The position numbers and the translations under genes are program-made. A model generated the notes under the pieces. It did not search any database, was not told the DNA's origin, and saw only the letters and a program-made list of their open reading frames with translations. 64,000 nt of DNA from an uncultured Veillonellaceae bacterium (GTDB lineage Bacteria; Bacillota; Negativicutes; Veillonellales; Veillonellaceae), in contig CAMBIX010000002.1 of NCBI GenBank assembly GCA_945867815.1, positions 1-64,000 of the forward strand, read 5' to 3'. This document shows positions 1-6,535 of this stretch, piece after piece; the first letter of the stretch is position 1, and every line of letters starts with the position of its first letter.

Positions 1-129
1 ATAGTGGAGATAAATAATTTGCTCCACCATTTCAGCGAAAATAGTGGAGATAAATAATTTGCTCCACCATTTCAGCGAAAATAGTGGAGATAAATTTTTA
101 TTACCACTACTTTTACTGAAATGGTGGTA
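1..129. repeat. Tandem array of 28-nt hairpins with a 40-bp period
   Basis: A 40-bp unit occurs at 1-40 and 41-80, and its first 15 bases start again at 81. Each unit boundary makes a hairpin (22-49 and 62-89) with 12-bp arms beginning CTCCAC, ending GTGGAG, and a 4-nt loop. A third, diverged hairpin of the same design lies inverted at 102-129 (arms TACCACTA / TGGTGGTA). The array runs off the left edge, so its full length is unknown. It lies just downstream of the leftward repressor gene and could end that transcript, though no T-run follows. It is not a CRISPR array because no spacers separate the units. Confidence 0.75.
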
Positions 130-142
130 TTGATCTAAAATC

Positions 143-796
143 TCATATTGGCCGTCGTAGTTCAATCACTTTTCCAATAATTTTCACCGGCAAGTCTCTG
201 ATTTCTTTATTAGAATAGAACTTAGGCGAGAAGGCCATAGCATTATCTCCAATGAGAAAAATGCCGTGGTCTTCTTTTTTTATGCGCTTTACGGTACCTT
301 CGTCACCATTAACAAGAACGATGGCAATCTCATTGGTCTCAACGTCAGGTTGTTGTCTGACTACGATAATATCGCCTTCAGTAAAAGTAGGTTCCATGGA
401 GTCGCCTTTAATTTTAAGGCAGAAGAATTCTCCGGTAGAAGCCATGGTAGGAGAAATTTCTTCATATCCTAGGACATCCTCTACAGCGGATATAGGCACA
501 CCTGCCACCACATAACCTAAGATAGGAATTCGTACTCCTTTGGGTTGGAAATTAATGGAAGTGCCTTCTGTGGGGGCGGGGGTGGCTTCTGTATCCCAAC
601 CCATTAAATATGCTGGAGTAACACCTAATATAGTGGCAAATTTGGCTATTTTGTTTCGTGCGACATCAACCATGCCCTTTTCTATTTTGTTTATAGTGGA
701 CCTCGATTTATATCCCATTCGTTCAGCTAGTTCTTCTTGAGTAAGGCCTAGCTCGATTCGTCGCTCCTTTATCCGGTCGTAGATTGTTTGTTTCAT
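143..796 (-). CDS. LexA/CI-like S24 phage repressor
   Basis: A 217-aa repressor with an N-terminal XRE helix-turn-helix (about residues 5-66) and a C-terminal S24 peptidase domain. The expected Ala-Gly cleavage site is at A98-G99. The catalytic dyad fits Ser133 (GDSM) and Lys170 (TVKR), so it should self-cleave with activated RecA and link induction to DNA damage. I chose the ATG at 796 because a GGAG ribosome site lies 9 nt upstream; an upstream in-frame ATG at 883 would add 29 residues unlike this family. It is the last gene of the leftward lysogeny block. Family assignment is firm; a role as main lysogeny repressor is inferred. Confidence 0.9.
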   Translation of the reverse strand: MKQTIYDRIKERRIELGLTQEELAERMGYKSRSTINKIEKGMVDVARNKIAKFATILGVTPAYLMGWDTEATPAPTEGTSINFQPKGVRIPILGYVVAGVPISAVEDVLGYEEISPTMASTGEFFCLKIKGDSMEPTFTEGDIIVVRQQPDVETNEIAIVLVNGDEGTVKRIKKEDHGIFLIGDNAMAFSPKFYSNKEIRDLPVKIIGKVIELRRPI

Positions 797-1106
797 AATA
801 TATGCTCCGTTTATTATATATATCATTGTTTGATTTGATGATAACACTTTGTATATTAAATTTATCTGCAAATTTAGATTCAAATGATTGGTTTGTAATT
901 GTTGGGAATGTATTAAAAGTACCTGTCTTATCTTTTTTGTGAGGCATAGAAAATGGATGTGCTAATAGGCCAAGCAATGTAGTTTTTTGGGTGCCGTTTT
1001 GTCCGGCAATAATAGTTAACTTACTACCACATTGTATTTCTACTTCAGAAAACTTACGAAATTTTTTTATGTATGCTTTTTTTATAATTCCATTAAATCT
1101 AGGCAC
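723..1106 (-). pseudogene. Truncated AAA/ABC-type ATPase (N-terminal fragment)
   Basis: The first about 80 residues read as the start of an ABC-like AAA ATPase: a beta-rich N-terminus (IKKAYIKKFRKF) and a Walker A motif, GQNGTQKTTLL, at about residues 35-45. The reading frame then runs into the S24 repressor's promoter and start codon, where the coding looks random, and it stops after 127 residues. Q-loop, signature, Walker B and C-terminal regions are missing, so it cannot be a working ATPase. It looks like the stump of a larger phage accessory or defence ATPase cut by recombination when the S24 repressor cassette was joined here. Confidence 0.6.
821..843. promoter_or_regulatory. Candidate operator upstream of the S24 repressor
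   Basis: TATCAT (821-826) and ATGATA (838-843) form a 6-11-6 inverted repeat just upstream of the repressor start. A TATAAT-like -10 for leftward transcription overlaps about 813-818. This fits an autoregulated promoter for the S24 repressor. There is no clear -35 element, so the promoter call is tentative. Confidence 0.35.
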
Positions 1107-1119
1107 AATAAAACTCCCA

Positions 1120-1386
1120 TTATAAAATATGCGTATAAAAGTTAATGTCTTCTAAATCATCTTCATTAGGCCTTTTATTATGTAATATTCGCTCTATTAG
1201 ATTTGCTTGCGATTCAGAATAGAAATCATCGCCTTTAATATGTTGTATTTCGTGCAAAATACCTTGTCGTTGCTTTTCTTGCGATTTGTTGGAATTAACG
1301 AATATTGTATAAGTGCCATCATTGTTATGGTGTACAACAGCCGTCTGTGTTGGTCGTAATACAGTGTAGACGAGGTTTACATTCAT
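1120..1386 (-). CDS. Small ImmA/IrrE-like metallopeptidase
   Basis: An 88-aa protein with the zinc-protease motif HEIQH (HExxH) near residues 45-49 followed by an acidic stretch, as in the ImmA/IrrE (DUF955) family. ImmA-type proteases cleave the XRE repressor encoded beside them to induce a mobile element; the XRE gene lies 13 nt upstream in the same leftward operon. It is shorter than typical ImmA proteins (about 120-170 aa) and may be a minimal version. The Shine-Dalgarno (AAGGGA) is weak, which suggests translational coupling to the upstream gene. Confidence 0.65.
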   Translation of the reverse strand: MNVNLVYTVLRPTQTAVVHHNNDGTYTIFVNSNKSQEKQRQGILHEIQHIKGDDFYSESQANLIERILHNKRPNEDDLEDINFYTHIL

Positions 1387-1399
1387 ATACGTCAGTCCC

Positions 1400-1792
1400 T
1401 TATTTCCCTTCTCGTTTTTTTAGTTTATCTATCATATCAACAACAAACTCAATATCATCTTTAGACATATCCTCGGCAGCGTCGAATAAAATACGCATGT
1501 CGGGGTTATTTTTTAGTTTATTAGCCATCTCCGCCACCTCTGGGTCTGTGTAGTAGCCTTCTGTGGGGGAGTGTGAATCTTCTAAAAAGTAAGACTTCCC
1601 TACATTAAAATAATCAGAGAGTTTTTGAATTATTCCCATTCTAGGCATCGCTTTGCAGAGTATCCATTTTCCAACAGTGCTTTCACTTACATCTAGTACT
1701 TTTGATAGTTCTACTTGATTTATATTTTTCTCTTGCATTATGGATGTTAGTCTTTGGCTGAATAGTTTTTTCATATCATCGTTGTTAGGCAT
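1400..1792 (-). CDS. XRE-family repressor (ImmR-like)
   Basis: A 130-aa protein with an XRE helix-turn-helix at about residues 10-65 (NQVELSKVLDVSESTVGKW is the HTH core) and a C-terminal helical region without an S24 domain. Start ATG at 1792 has a GAGGTG ribosome site 5 nt upstream. With the adjacent HExxH protein it resembles the ImmR/ImmA pair of ICEBs1-type elements. It faces the cro-like gene at 1951 across a region holding several copies of one palindrome, its likely operators. It probably represses the rightward early promoter and its own. Confidence 0.8.
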   Translation of the reverse strand: MPNNDDMKKLFSQRLTSIMQEKNINQVELSKVLDVSESTVGKWILCKAMPRMGIIQKLSDYFNVGKSYFLEDSHSPTEGYYTDPEVAEMANKLKNNPDMRILFDAAEDMSKDDIEFVVDMIDKLKKREGK

Positions 1793-1834
1793 GATGCACC
1801 TCTATATTTATATAACTTCTCTATAAGTAGAGTT

Positions 1835-1918
1835 TAGAATAAAATTCTAATAAATGCAACAAAAATATAAAAAAACTAGAAAAAAATTCTTGACATTAGA
1901 ATTTAATTCTAGTAGCAT
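1835..1918 (+). promoter_or_regulatory. Early rightward promoter with three operator copies
   Basis: A promoter is visible as TTGACA (1890-1895), a 17-bp spacer and TAGCAT (1913-1918). A perfect 15-bp palindrome TAGAATTTAATTCTA (1897-1911) fills the spacer. Near-copies lie at 1835-1849 (one mismatch) and 1877-1891 (overlapping the -35). A divergent promoter for the XRE repressor may read TTGCAT-N17-TAAACT on the other strand, with the 1835 copy inside it. This is the classic layout of a temperate-phage switch. Confidence 0.75.
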
Positions 1919-1950
1919 TAACTCATCGAAAGAAAGGAGTGATAGATGAT

Positions 1951-2145
1951 ATGCCAATTCAAATTTCTTTGAAAGCTGCGAGAGTTAATGCTGGACTTAC
2001 ACTAGTTGATGCGGCTAAAGCAATGGGAATCAGCAAAGAGAAATTGATTAAATGGGAGCGAAACTCTGGATTAGTTAATCCTATTAATCAAAAAGTTATA
2101 TCTGATACTTACAAGATTCCTATTGACTGTATTTTTTTTGGATAA
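1951..2145 (+). CDS. Cro-like XRE DNA-binding protein
   Basis: A 64-aa helix-turn-helix protein (LVDAAKAMGISKEKLIKWE is the HTH). It is the first gene of the rightward transcript, opposite the XRE repressor, the usual position for cro. I chose the ATG at 1951 because the GTG at 1939 overlaps the AAAGGAG ribosome site itself. A further operator copy follows the stop codon. Role as Cro is inferred from position and fold. Confidence 0.75.
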   Translation: MPIQISLKAARVNAGLTLVDAAKAMGISKEKLIKWERNSGLVNPINQKVISDTYKIPIDCIFFG

Positions 2146-2149
2146 AAAC

Positions 2150-2164
2150 TAGAATTTAATTCTA
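2150..2164. promoter_or_regulatory. Fourth operator copy downstream of the cro-like gene
   Basis: A perfect copy of TAGAATTTAATTCTA, identical to the one in the early promoter, lies 5 nt after the cro-like gene and 19 nt before the next start codon. It may act as a distal or roadblock site, or mediate looping with the 1835-1911 cluster. Confidence 0.65.
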
Positions 2165-2182
2165 TTAAGATGAGGTGAGTAG

Positions 2183-2437
2183 ATGACAGAACAACAGGTG
2201 CAATTTGGAATCGAATGGGCCGAAGAGCAAGAAAAATTTCGTAATACTCCAAATTACAAACCGACTGTAAATATCAATGGGTATGTATTAGACGCTGATG
2301 TTCATGAAGATACTAAGAGAGCATTGCTGTTTGCAGTATTTGATGTATTGGATATGGATTGGGAAGCAGAATTTGAGAGATATAAGATGTACCAAGAAAA
2401 ATACCCCATCAGAAAAACCGATGGGGTTGAGAATTAA
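2183..2437 (+). CDS. Small acidic phage protein, unknown function
   Basis: An 84-aa acidic protein starting at ATG 2183 after a GAGGTGAG ribosome site. No domain recognised. It is second in the early transcript and ends 4 nt inside the 3' end of the convergent gene at 2434-2712. The distribution of acidic and aromatic residues looks like a small soluble regulator, but no function can be assigned. Confidence 0.6.
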   Translation: MTEQQVQFGIEWAEEQEKFRNTPNYKPTVNINGYVLDADVHEDTKRALLFAVFDVLDMDWEAEFERYKMYQEKYPIRKTDGVEN

Positions 2438-2712
2438 ACTCTTGGAAGGCTTAGTAAATTGTCATACAAGATGTTGTTAGACTCTGATTGAACATATTTT
2501 TCTCCGTTTGGACTCAGTCTGGGCACGAGAAATGGTTCATTACCTAATTTAACCCTGATAGTACGAGGGTGTTCTATTAACCAATCATAGATTACTTCTT
2601 TTGGATAAAAGACTTCTGGATTAGCTCCTTGCAAGAATATAGATTCAATTTCTTGTAAAGAGTAGTTATGAGACAACCCGGATTTCATTTTAATTTTTGT
2701 AGCATACATCAT
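2434..2712 (-). CDS. Small leftward early protein behind a Shine-Dalgarno hairpin
   Basis: A 92-aa protein of unknown function, encoded against the direction of the early operon. The ATG at 2712 is preferred over the GTG at 2721, which lies inside the ribosome site AGGAGGTGAT. That site forms one arm of a 7-bp hairpin (2717-2737). The same leader design precedes the leftward gene at 3027-3275, so the two probably form a module. Its 3' end overlaps the preceding rightward gene by 4 nt. Confidence 0.6.
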   Translation of the reverse strand: MMYATKIKMKSGLSHNYSLQEIESIFLQGANPEVFYPKEVIYDWLIEHPRTIRVKLGNEPFLVPRLSPNGEKYVQSESNNILYDNLLSLPRV

Positions 2713-2716
2713 AAAT

Positions 2717-2737
2717 ATCACCTCCTCTCAAGGTGAT
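2717..2737 (-). promoter_or_regulatory. Hairpin sequestering the Shine-Dalgarno of the 2434-2712 gene
   Basis: On the minus strand ATCACCT (2737-2731) pairs with AGGTGAT (2723-2717), which forms half of the ribosome-binding sequence just ahead of the ATG at 2712. The loop is 7 nt. Folding would partly hide the ribosome site and lower translation. The element recurs at 3278-3302. Confidence 0.6.
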
Positions 2738-2842
2738 TGTACCAAAAATAAGGGGGATTCAATAAATCAATTACAAATATTTCAAAATAATACATTCGGC
2801 AAAGTCTGAGCGGAAACGCAAAAAAATAAAGGAGTTGAGTGA

Positions 2843-3034
2843 ATGGAAAATACAGAAAAACAAAAAATATTAGATGTGCTTATTCCACTGTTGGAAGGCT
2901 TGAAGCCGAGTGATTGGCATTGGCTCGTATCTAATATTGAAATGGCATTCAGTAAAAAAGCCGCCCAGTGCAAACTAGACGGCTCTGATTTGGAACTAAT
3001 TAAAAAGAGTATCCAACGTGATTGGATTAATTAG
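2843..3034 (+). CDS. Small phage protein, unknown function
   Basis: A 63-aa protein with ATG at 2843, preceded by AAAGGAG at a good distance. Predicted mostly helical and mildly charged. No domain recognised. Its last 8 nt overlap the 3' end of the convergent gene at 3027-3275. It belongs to the early cluster of short genes between the switch and the replication module. Confidence 0.55.
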   Translation: MENTEKQKILDVLIPLLEGLKPSDWHWLVSNIEMAFSKKAAQCKLDGSDLELIKKSIQRDWIN

Positions 3035-3275
3035 TTTCAGTGACAATTTGAATGTGAACGGTTGGGTTAATCTTGTAGTCCTTACCTTGATAGTAAATAT
3101 GGACATAGGGGAATTGGTAGAGGGTATCTTTACTTGTTCTGTTAATAGGGGCAAAGATTTCCGCATTTTCTTCATACCAAGCATTAGGGCTAAGACGACT
3201 TTCACCAATAACACAGTCTGGCGCACTAGTTAAGTTAACCCAGTTCCCAAGCAAGTTAGCGTATATGTGTTTCAT
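3027..3275 (-). CDS. Second small leftward early protein behind a Shine-Dalgarno hairpin
   Basis: An 82-aa protein of unknown function running against the early operon. ATG 3275 is chosen because the GTG at 3284 is part of the ribosome site. The leader is nearly identical to that of the 2434-2712 gene: a strong GGAGGTGAT Shine-Dalgarno inside a hairpin, here with a 9-bp stem. Aromatic-rich and beta-like in the second half (YQFPYVHIYYQGKDYK). Expression probably depends on opening this hairpin. Confidence 0.6.
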   Translation of the reverse strand: MKHIYANLLGNWVNLTSAPDCVIGESRLSPNAWYEENAEIFAPINRTSKDTLYQFPYVHIYYQGKDYKINPTVHIQIVTETN

Positions 3276-3277
3276 CG

Positions 3278-3302
3278 CAATCACCTCCTTTCAAGGTGAT
3301 TG
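3278..3302 (-). promoter_or_regulatory. Hairpin sequestering the Shine-Dalgarno of the 3027-3275 gene
   Basis: On the minus strand CAATCACCT pairs perfectly with AGGTGATTG (9 bp, 7-nt loop), hiding part of the ribosome site that directs the ATG at 3275. It is the second copy of the element at 2717-2737; the conservation of both arms with little homology in the coding sequence suggests the structure itself is selected. Confidence 0.65.
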
Positions 3303-3330
3303 TAACACGCATAATTTTAGGAGGTAAAAA

Positions 3331-3516
3331 ATGAACGAAGTAATGACTGTAAAAGAAGCCTCGGAGTTATCGGGGCTAACAGAGCAAGCCATTAGATGTG
3401 GTTTGAAAGCAGGTAAATTGCCTTTTGGATTTGCTTTTAAGTCTGAAAATTCACACACTTGGTCCTATCGAATTATTAAGAAGAGGTTAGATTTATGGTT
3501 AAGCGGTCAACTATAA
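3331..3516 (+). CDS. Excisionase-like helix-turn-helix protein
   Basis: A 61-aa protein with an N-terminal MerR/excisionase-type winged helix (MTVKEASELSGLTEQAIRCGL, then IIKKRLDLWL). Start ATG 3331 follows a perfect AGGAGG. Such proteins act as excisionases or small regulators; no integrase is visible in the window, so excisionase activity is only a suggestion. The gene overlaps the next one by 22 nt. Confidence 0.55.
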   Translation: MNEVMTVKEASELSGLTEQAIRCGLKAGKLPFGFAFKSENSHTWSYRIIKKRLDLWLSGQL

Positions 3517-3773
3517 TAGCTGGATTAATGGTCATTGGTGTACTTACGGCTGGCTTTAGTGCATATTCTCATATGACGGAAAAGCCAAAATACACTATCC
3601 GATATGACTACACAGTTCGCTATGGGGATACTTTGTGGGATATTGCCAACCAGTTCAAAGACGAATCTCAAGATGTGAGGGAAGAAGTCTTTATGATTGC
3701 AAAGTTTAACGGCCTTGATGCGAATAAACCGCTACAGCCTGGCACGAATCTAAGAATTGAGGTGTATAGATAA
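3495..3773 (+). CDS. Membrane-anchored LysM protein, YneA-like
   Basis: A 92-aa protein with one N-terminal membrane segment (about residues 6-23) and an extracellular LysM domain (about 39-90, starting YTVRYGDTLWDIANQF and ending LQPGTNLRI). This is the architecture of YneA, the SOS-induced division inhibitor of Bacillus. It could halt division or bind peptidoglycan during phage induction. The start overlaps the previous gene, and the stop shares one base with the next start, indicating one operon. YneA-like function is inferred from architecture only. Confidence 0.6.
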   Translation: MVKRSTIIAGLMVIGVLTAGFSAYSHMTEKPKYTIRYDYTVRYGDTLWDIANQFKDESQDVREEVFMIAKFNGLDANKPLQPGTNLRIEVYR

Positions 3774-4111
3774 TGGGAAAACTGTCAAAGATGGAACAGC
3801 TGTTCAACCTATTTTTAGATAACCCGCTAATAAAAAATGCTGATGCGGCAGAAGAGTTGGGGGTATCGGAGCAGGCTATACGGACAATGAAATACCGCAT
3901 GAAGAAGAACGGCTACATCTGTACCGATATAGACGACGGCATCATACCGCTAAAGCCATACAAAGAAGATGTAGAAAAGCCTGTATCGTTAAAGGCTCAA
4001 ATCTATAGAGAAATGCTTGATATTTATATGCAGGACTTTAGAGATGCGGAGACTTTCCGCGACCGTTTAGAAGTTGGCCAAGAAATTAGGCTGATTCTCA
4101 AGAACGTATAG
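3773..4111 (+). CDS. Phage helix-turn-helix protein
   Basis: A 112-aa protein. Residues about 20-50 (NADAAEELGVSEQAIRTMKYRMKKNGY) form a helix-turn-helix of the sigma-region-4 or winged type, followed by an acidic helical tail. Starts in the stop codon of the LysM gene (TAATG). Likely an early regulator; the target is unknown. Confidence 0.6.
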   Translation: MGKLSKMEQLFNLFLDNPLIKNADAAEELGVSEQAIRTMKYRMKKNGYICTDIDDGIIPLKPYKEDVEKPVSLKAQIYREMLDIYMQDFRDAETFRDRLEVGQEIRLILKNV

Positions 4112-4132
4112 CCGTGAAAGGAGGTGGTAGCC

Positions 4133-4270
4133 ATGAATTGCACGCAGTGTCCTAATAAAGACTATTGTATCCCGGATGAATGCCTAGGTGGTGAGTTAAC
4201 TTGCAAAATGGTAAAAAAAAGAGCTCTTCCCAGCAAAAAGCTAGGAAAAGCCACATTATTAAATCACTAA
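4133..4270 (+). CDS. Cys-rich 45-aa protein
   Basis: A short gene with an excellent ribosome site (AAAGGAGGTGGT) and ATG at 4133. The product has five cysteines, including CTQC and CIPDEC, in its first 24 residues and a basic C-terminus, so it may bind zinc. It sits in line with the early operon, 39 nt before the next gene. No homologue recognised. Confidence 0.5.
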   Translation: MNCTQCPNKDYCIPDECLGGELTCKMVKKRALPSKKLGKATLLNH

Positions 4271-4308
4271 AAGTATACCACATTATTAAACCGAAAGGAA
4301 GAGATGCT

Positions 4309-4782
4309 ATGATTGAAATTAAAGTAACAGCTGAGACAGCACAAGAAATTACAAAGGAAATCCAAGACCTGGCAAAACAGGTTACAGGGGCTTCGTTCCA
4401 TAATGTACAGAACGGTAAGCTAACGGAAGTTAAGGTGGTAGAAGAAAAGGCGAAAACCGCAGAAGTTAAGCCGCCTGCAACAGTAAACGCCGTAGTTAAA
4501 GAAAAACCGGCGGTAAATGCCGTTATAAAGTCCGACCCTAAGCCAGCTATAAACGCTGTAGTTAAAGAAGAGCCGGCAAGCGCAGGCCTTCCCGTTGCGC
4601 CTGAACGAAAATACACAAAGGAAGAAATCATGACTGCCTGCGGACCGTTAATGGACCAGGGCAAGCAAGCCGAACTGGCAAGCCTTGTACAGAGCTTCGG
4701 TGCCCAATCTATTTCATACTTAGGCGAAGAGCATTACCCGGCTTTAGTGGTTAAACTCCGCGAAATGGGGGCGCAGATTTAA
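4309..4782 (+). CDS. Conserved phage protein with an NAV-K repeat linker
   Basis: A 157-aa protein. I start it at ATG 4309 (AAGGAAGAG upstream) rather than at codons overlapping the Cys-rich gene. The N-terminus (about 1-45) is an amphipathic domain. A linker (about 55-95) carries three copies of VNAVVK/VNAVIK/INAVVK alternating with charged and proline residues. A C-terminal domain of about 55 residues ends at GAQI. It directly precedes the DUF2800/DUF2815/polymerase set, as in many Firmicute phages, and probably has a DNA-replication-linked role. Its stop shares a base with the next start. Confidence 0.6.
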   Translation: MIEIKVTAETAQEITKEIQDLAKQVTGASFHNVQNGKLTEVKVVEEKAKTAEVKPPATVNAVVKEKPAVNAVIKSDPKPAINAVVKEEPASAGLPVAPERKYTKEEIMTACGPLMDQGKQAELASLVQSFGAQSISYLGEEHYPALVVKLREMGAQI

Positions 4783-5957
4783 TGACGGCACACGCACACG
4801 CTAAACTATCAGCCAGTGCATCGGCTAGATGGCTTAAGTGTCCGGGCAGTGTTTCTCTGTGCGAGCTTTTCACGGATCTTACAACCGAGTTTGCCAAAGA
4901 AGGGACTTTTGCCCACGCAATAGCCGAGCAAAAACTACTCACCTACAAAGGCGATATTAAAAAGCCTACCTGTACTAGGCGCATCAAGAAAATAGCCGAT
5001 GAACTGGATAAAAACGGAGTATGGAAAAAAGAGGCTATGCGGTATACCGATGTCTACATCGACTATATCAATCAAATAGCCTTGTATTATTCAGTTGCGC
5101 CGTACATTGTAGTAGAAAAGAAAGTAGACTTTTCCGAGTATGTACCGGAAGGCTTCGGCACAGCAGACTGTCTTATCTTTGCCGGAGACGTATTGCACGT
5201 CATCGACTTCAAATACGGCAAAGGGGTAGCTGTTGATGCAGAAGACAACCCGCAGATGAAGCTATATGCTCTCGGCGCTCTGCATGATTATAAGCTAGTA
5301 TTTGGGAGCATTAAGCAGGTCAAGCTATCTATTGTTCAGCCCCGTCTTTCTAATATCAGCGAATGGGAAACACCCGCCGATAGCCTCAGGCAGTGGGGCG
5401 AAAGCATCAAGCCTACGGCACAAAAAGCCTTTGACGGCTCGAACGAGTTCCACGCCGGGGAATGGTGCCGATTTTGTTTGGCTAAAGCCGAATGCAAGGC
5501 AAGAGCCGAACACTATGCTAAGCTTGCCCAGCTACCTAAGCATGATCCAAGGCTTATGTCCAATGACGACTTAGCCGGGTATTTAACATTGACCCAAGGC
5601 ATGGACAAATGGCTTAAAGAAATTAAGGAATTAGCTCTTACTAAGTGCCTTAACGGCGAAAACGTAGAAGGCTATAAGGCGGTAGCCGGACGGAGTACAA
5701 GGGCTTTCACTAACCAAGATGAAGCCTTTAGCGTTCTTACCAGCAACGGCATTGACGAAGCCCTTTTATATGAGCGCAAGCCGTTGACATTGGCACAAGC
5801 TGAAAAGGTTGTAGGAAAAACAGAGTTCAATAAGCTGGTAGGCGACTATATTACTAAGTCGGCAGGCAAGCCCGCTCTTGTTCCTGCTTCGGATAAACGG
5901 GAAGCGGTAACGAACCAGCAAAAAGCCTCTGACGTATTTACTAAAATTAAAGAATAA
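4782..5957 (+). CDS. DUF2800 Cas4-like PD-(D/E)XK nuclease
   Basis: A 391-aa phage protein of the DUF2800 family, related to Cas4/AddB exonucleases. The nuclease core is visible as GTAD (D129) and VIDFKYGKG (D142, K144). Cys20 together with C229, C232 and C238 fits a four-cysteine Fe-S cluster of the Cas4 type. It probably processes DNA ends during phage recombination or replication with the DUF2815 ssDNA-binding protein encoded 13 nt downstream. Start overlaps the previous stop (TAATG). Confidence 0.85.
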   Translation: MTAHAHAKLSASASARWLKCPGSVSLCELFTDLTTEFAKEGTFAHAIAEQKLLTYKGDIKKPTCTRRIKKIADELDKNGVWKKEAMRYTDVYIDYINQIALYYSVAPYIVVEKKVDFSEYVPEGFGTADCLIFAGDVLHVIDFKYGKGVAVDAEDNPQMKLYALGALHDYKLVFGSIKQVKLSIVQPRLSNISEWETPADSLRQWGESIKPTAQKAFDGSNEFHAGEWCRFCLAKAECKARAEHYAKLAQLPKHDPRLMSNDDLAGYLTLTQGMDKWLKEIKELALTKCLNGENVEGYKAVAGRSTRAFTNQDEAFSVLTSNGIDEALLYERKPLTLAQAEKVVGKTEFNKLVGDYITKSAGKPALVPASDKREAVTNQQKASDVFTKIKE

Positions 5958-5970
5958 GGAGATTTAAATC

Positions 5971-6525
5971 ATGGTTAACACATCTATCGTATTACAAAAC
6001 ATTCGCGGTTCTTACGTTCATATTATGGAGCCTTACGCACCACAGCCGGGGCAGGATGCTAAATATTCAATGACTATTCTAGTACCGAAAACAGATACTA
6101 ACGCAAAGGCACAAATCGACAGTGCTATTGCGGCCGCTACGGAACAGGGCAAAGCACAACGGTGGAACGGAGTAGCCCCTGTTCAAGTTCCTAATCCTAT
6201 CCATGACGGCGACGGCTTGAAAGCAAACGGCGAACCGTATGGCCAAGAGTGCAAGGGGCACTGGGTGTTCACTGCATCCTCTAAAATGCCGATTGAAGTT
6301 GTTAATGGACAGATGCAGAAAATCATAAACCCTACAGAGGTTTATTCCGGCGCATACTACAATGTATCTGTTAACTTCTACCCGTATCTTTTCTCTGGTA
6401 AGAAAGGCATCGCCGCCGGTCTCGGCCCTGTACAGAAAGTTCGCGATGGTGAATCTTTTGGCGGTGTCGCTCCTGCCGCGTCTTCTGTATTTAGTGCGGT
6501 AGAAGCTCCGGCAGACCCATTTTAG
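5971..6525 (+). CDS. DUF2815 ssDNA-binding protein
   Basis: A 184-aa protein of the DUF2815 family with the typical opening (NIRGSYVHIMEPYAP, then KYSMTILVPK). Members have an OB-like fold, and T7 gp2.5-type ssDNA-binding activity has been proposed. Flanked by the Cas4-like nuclease and DNA polymerase, it should coat single strands at the fork and in recombination. Ribosome site AAGGAG before ATG 5971. C-terminus is acidic and ends in Phe, as common in SSBs that dock partners. Confidence 0.8.
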   Translation: MVNTSIVLQNIRGSYVHIMEPYAPQPGQDAKYSMTILVPKTDTNAKAQIDSAIAAATEQGKAQRWNGVAPVQVPNPIHDGDGLKANGEPYGQECKGHWVFTASSKMPIEVVNGQMQKIINPTEVYSGAYYNVSVNFYPYLFSGKKGIAAGLGPVQKVRDGESFGGVAPAASSVFSAVEAPADPF

Positions 6526-6535
6526 GCAATAGATT

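Noticed and set aside
1-95. CRISPR array
   Set aside because: The units are directly adjacent with no spacers, and no cas genes are seen. They are hairpin repeats.
4152-4664. 170-aa leftward frame
   Set aside because: It lies opposite the NAV-repeat protein gene and has no ribosome site; its low-complexity Ala/Thr sequence mirrors the sense repeat.
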